This document shows, piece by piece, positions 61,748-64,000 of a stretch of DNA of 64,000 bases (position 1 is its first letter; each line of letters begins with the position of its first letter). Source of the DNA: an uncultured Hungatella sp. (GTDB taxonomy: Bacteria; Bacillota; Clostridia; Lachnospirales; Lachnospiraceae); the NCBI GenBank assembly GCA_910585435.1, contig CAJUEJ010000002.1:62001-126000 (forward strand). The letters are read 5' to 3'. The notes under the pieces were generated by a model. The model was not told the origin of the DNA, made no database searches, and was given only the letters and a program-made list of their open reading frames with translations. The translations under genes were made by a program, and so were the position numbers.

Positions 61748-62902
61748 TTAATAGGTGCCATCTGTGTTAAACACCACGTCCACCGCCTCTTTTTTCCTGG
61801 AGGAAGCACGGCGTTTGTTCAGCTCCGCCTGGAACAGATCCTCGTCAAAGGGCAGGTTCACAGCATGTCCCAGCCAGCTGGACAGGTGCATTGCATTGGA
61901 CAGAGTCAGGCCGTTGATTCCCTCCTCGCCGTTGGCGATCAGCGGGGTCCCGTGAAGAATCCTGCCTGCAAATGCTTTCATCACACCTATATGCTGCTCA
62001 TTCAATCCATCTGTCTCCACCTCTGTAACCGTACATTCCGGCTTGTCAAAGCCGCCTTTTGCCGTCTTACAGAATTCCCTCTCGCTGACAGCCAGCTTGT
62101 GAAGAACCAGCTTTTCATTCTCGCACACCAGCTTTCCGCCTTCCAGGGTGATCTCAAACCGGTTGGTTCCCGGGGCGTCGGCAGTGGTTGTGACGAATAC
62201 ACCTGTAGCTCCTCCCGGATATTCCAGATATGCGGTCACATCATCTTCTACCTCAATATCATGCCACTTTCCGTTATGGCAGAATGCCTGGACTTTAGAG
62301 GGCATACCGCAGATCCACTGAAGCAGATCCAGATTGTGGGGACACTGATTCAGAAGAACCCCTCCGCCTTCTCCGTCCCAGGTAGCGCGCCAGTCGCCGG
62401 AATCATAGTAGGACTGTGTCCGGTACCAGTCTGTGATAATCCAGTTTACACGTTTAATCTTTCCCAGCTCACCGCTCTTTACCAGCTCATGCATCTTGCG
62501 GTATACGCAGTTGGTCCTCTGGTTAAACATCATGGCAAACACCTTGTCGCTGGCTTTTGCACGCTCATTCATGGCACGTACCTGCTTGGTGTATACCCCT
62601 GCCGGTTTCTCGCACAGTACATGAAGGTCATGATCCAAAGCATCGATGGACAATTCCGGATGCTGATAATGAGGCACTGCCACCAGTACCGCATCACAGG
62701 TTCCGGAGGCGATCAGATCTTTGCCCTCCTCAAAAACCGTTACATTCTCAGGCAGATTCTCCTTGCACCAGGTTCTGCGGCTTTCCTTGCGGTCTGCTAC
62801 GGCTGCCAGTTCCATCTCAGGCACCTTGCCTTCTGCAATGGACTTCGCATGTGTAGTTCCCATGTTGCCAATTCCGATAATTCCAAGCCTTACCTTTTCC
62901 AT
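61748..62902 (-). CDS. Gfo/Idh/MocA-family oxidoreductase
   Basis: The 384-residue protein has the Rossmann motif LGIIGIGNMGTTHAKSI and the catalytic HVLCEKPAGVYTKQV with the usual Lys-Pro. The active-site histidine lies in LLNQCPHNLDLLQW, as in inositol or glucose-fructose oxidoreductases. It differs from the related protein at 25974 in keeping these residues. AAGGAG precedes the ATG. With the epimerase it forms a two-gene catabolic unit. Confidence 0.9.
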   Translation of the reverse strand: MEKVRLGIIGIGNMGTTHAKSIAEGKVPEMELAAVADRKESRRTWCKENLPENVTVFEEGKDLIASGTCDAVLVAVPHYQHPELSIDALDHDLHVLCEKPAGVYTKQVRAMNERAKASDKVFAMMFNQRTNCVYRKMHELVKSGELGKIKRVNWIITDWYRTQSYYDSGDWRATWDGEGGGVLLNQCPHNLDLLQWICGMPSKVQAFCHNGKWHDIEVEDDVTAYLEYPGGATGVFVTTTADAPGTNRFEITLEGGKLVCENEKLVLHKLAVSEREFCKTAKGGFDKPECTVTEVETDGLNEQHIGVMKAFAGRILHGTPLIANGEEGINGLTLSNAMHLSSWLGHAVNLPFDEDLFQAELNKRRASSRKKEAVDVVFNTDGTY

Positions 62903-62985
62903 CCTGTCTCTCCTTATTGATTGTTATTTTATGAAGTGTACTTGTGCTTTCATTATATACGCTGCCGGAAAAATATTCAAGATTT

Positions 62986-63837
62986 TCAGACAGTTATCTT
63001 CCGGTATTTTAACGGTGTCATCCCCGCGTATTTTTTAAAGACCCGTTCATAGTAGGTCATATTTTCAAACCCTAAAAGCTCTGAAATCTCTGTGACAGAA
63101 TAGCTGCTGTGGCTTAGAAGCTGCTGGGATTTCTTGATTCGGTTAATATTTTTGTACTCATTTACCGTGAAGCTGGTTACCTCCCGGAATATCCGGCTTA
63201 AATAGGATTTGCTGACATAGAATCTTTTTGCCAGCTCCTCTAGAGACTCTTTGGTCTCCGGATGGTTCAGAAGATATTCCGCCACCTCGTGGACCTTCTG
63301 GTGTTTCCAGGTCTCCACCTTCTGGTTCTCCCCAAGAAAGGGCATGCTCTTCTGGCTGCGCAGCAGTGTCAGAAAAAGCTCCGCCAGCTTCAGCTTTACT
63401 CCCACCTCATACTGGCGCTGCCTTTCCTTCAGCTCCCTCTGTATCTGAAACAGAAGATTCTCTATATCAGGCCGATCCTTTTCGGGAATAGACAAAATCA
63501 TGGCATCCTGGGCATACACTGCCTCCATGCCGCCCATGCCGCAGGCCTTTAAAAAAGGGTCCATGGCTTTTTTGTCAATCTGAAGCAGGATCCGGTTGTG
63601 GTAGGAGGTTTCCGCCATACTGGTCTTGTGTATCTGATTGGGCCTTATCATCACCACATCCCCGGCTTTTACCAGATAGGTCTGCCTGTCAATAAAATAG
63701 TATCTCTGGCCTTCCAAAAGATAATACAGCTCGTACGTATCATGAAAATGCCTGGCCACCATGGAATATTCGTAATCCCGGATCACCTGACACACCTCCA
63801 GGCCGTCTGTTTTCTCCAGAAACACCACCTTCTCCAT
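62986..63837 (-). CDS. AraC-family regulator with N-terminal cupin
   Basis: The 283-residue protein has an N-terminal cupin sensor (HFHDTYELYYLLEGQRYYFI) and a C-terminal AraC domain with two helix-turn-helix units (SLEELAKRFYVSKSYLSRIF, EISELLGFENMTYYERVFKK). It probably controls the oxidoreductase-epimerase genes downstream, or the divergent gene that begins at 63980. The palindrome at 63889-63902 between the two is a likely operator. GAGGGGAG precedes the ATG. Confidence 0.92.
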   Translation of the reverse strand: MEKVVFLEKTDGLEVCQVIRDYEYSMVARHFHDTYELYYLLEGQRYYFIDRQTYLVKAGDVVMIRPNQIHKTSMAETSYHNRILLQIDKKAMDPFLKACGMGGMEAVYAQDAMILSIPEKDRPDIENLLFQIQRELKERQRQYEVGVKLKLAELFLTLLRSQKSMPFLGENQKVETWKHQKVHEVAEYLLNHPETKESLEELAKRFYVSKSYLSRIFREVTSFTVNEYKNINRIKKSQQLLSHSSYSVTEISELLGFENMTYYERVFKKYAGMTPLKYRKITV

Positions 63838-63888
63838 AATCTCCCCTCTTTCCCTTATACAGTGTGTTTTTAAGAAGACAAAAGTATA

Positions 63889-63902
63889 AAAAATCGATTT
63901 TT
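63889..63902. promoter_or_regulatory. Palindromic operator candidate
   Basis: AAAAATCGATTTTT is a perfect 14-bp palindrome in the divergent region between the AraC gene and the gene starting at 63980. Similar text (AAAACCGATTTT, AAAACGATTTTG) occurs upstream of the sugar importer near 56090-56140, so one regulator may act at both. Confidence 0.45.
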
Positions 63903-63979
63903 GTGTGCGATTTTATAAGTATATTATACACTCTTCTAGTATGATAATCCATAGAAAATATTACGCGGAGGAAATTATC

Positions 63980-64000
63980 ATGAAATATGAAAACAACAAA
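63980..64000 (+). CDS. Start of a gene cut by the window edge
   Basis: Only seven codons are visible (MKYENNK). GGAGG lies 8 nt before the ATG and a TATTAT-type -10 is near 63920, so this is a real start. Nothing can be said of function; its divergent AraC neighbour suggests a carbohydrate gene. Confidence 0.6.

Noticed and set aside
1..64000. tRNA, rRNA, CRISPR array, prophage or toxin-antitoxin genes
   Set aside because: I looked on both strands for cloverleaf sequences, spaced direct repeats and typical proteins and saw none; weakly conserved cases could escape reading by eye.

Overview
The window is a stretch of chromosome from a spore-forming, monoderm Clostridia, most likely a Lachnospiraceae (Clostridium cluster XIVa) gut bacterium. 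The evidence is the sporulation genes spoIIR, a sipL-like DUF3794/LysM gene and spoIIID, the non-mevalonate isoprenoid gene ispE, a reverse rubrerythrin, YesM/YesN-type two-component regulation and strong AGGAGG ribosome sites. G+C is near half by eye. No rRNA, tRNA, CRISPR array or transposase gene was seen. Most genes, including rpoBC, lie on the minus strand.

Layout: 1-5 kb, rpoC (cut by the window edge) and rpoB, with a divergent small membrane-protein gene behind a structured leader. 5.7-8 kb, a cell-wall precursor operon ddl-murI-DUF1934. 8.1-8.7 kb, spoIIR. 8.8-9.2 kb, two structured repeats (A1, B1). 9.2-16.5 kb, a TetR-MFP-RND-two TolC-like efflux operon behind a consensus promoter that carries two perfect operators. 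16.8-20.5 kb, GntR, ispE, a GIY-YIG gene and sipL. 20.7-22.5 kb, two tandem tyrosine recombinases. 22.5-34.7 kb, cysE, a PrcB-like lipoprotein, spoIIID, an esterase-like hydrolase, sugar-phosphate isomerase and oxidoreductase genes, azlCD, a PPIase lipoprotein, an M18 peptidase, dtd, GDPD, RelQ and an S1 protein. 35-37 kb, a PerR-like regulator, reverse rubrerythrin and an AraC-GyrI protein. 37-47 kb, a minus-strand block with glf, a GlgX-like pseudoenzyme, ABC-F, exonuclease III, dehydrogenases, rpiB, aroC and a lactonase. 47.5-52.3 kb, an XRE-cupin regulator, potABCD and DUF1622. 52.3-52.7 kb, a second A-B repeat pair (A2, B2). 52.8-64 kb, a carbohydrate locus: ABC importer, YesM/YesN, GH105, an isomerase/epimerase, an oxidoreductase and AraC, probably for pectin (rhamnogalacturonan) fragments.

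The most unusual signal is the pair of A-B repeat loci about 43.5 kb apart. At both, element A is followed by element B in the same orientation between two convergent genes. Each element is a very long hairpin with a conserved core. The arm sequences differ between copies but remain complementary: all 8 differing arm positions in B and all 10 in A carry a compensating change. Synonymous sites of the genes on both sides are strongly biased to G/T on the plus strand whatever the gene direction. No coding function explains this. The second strongest point is a GlgX-like GH13 protein in which all three catalytic acids appear to be replaced.
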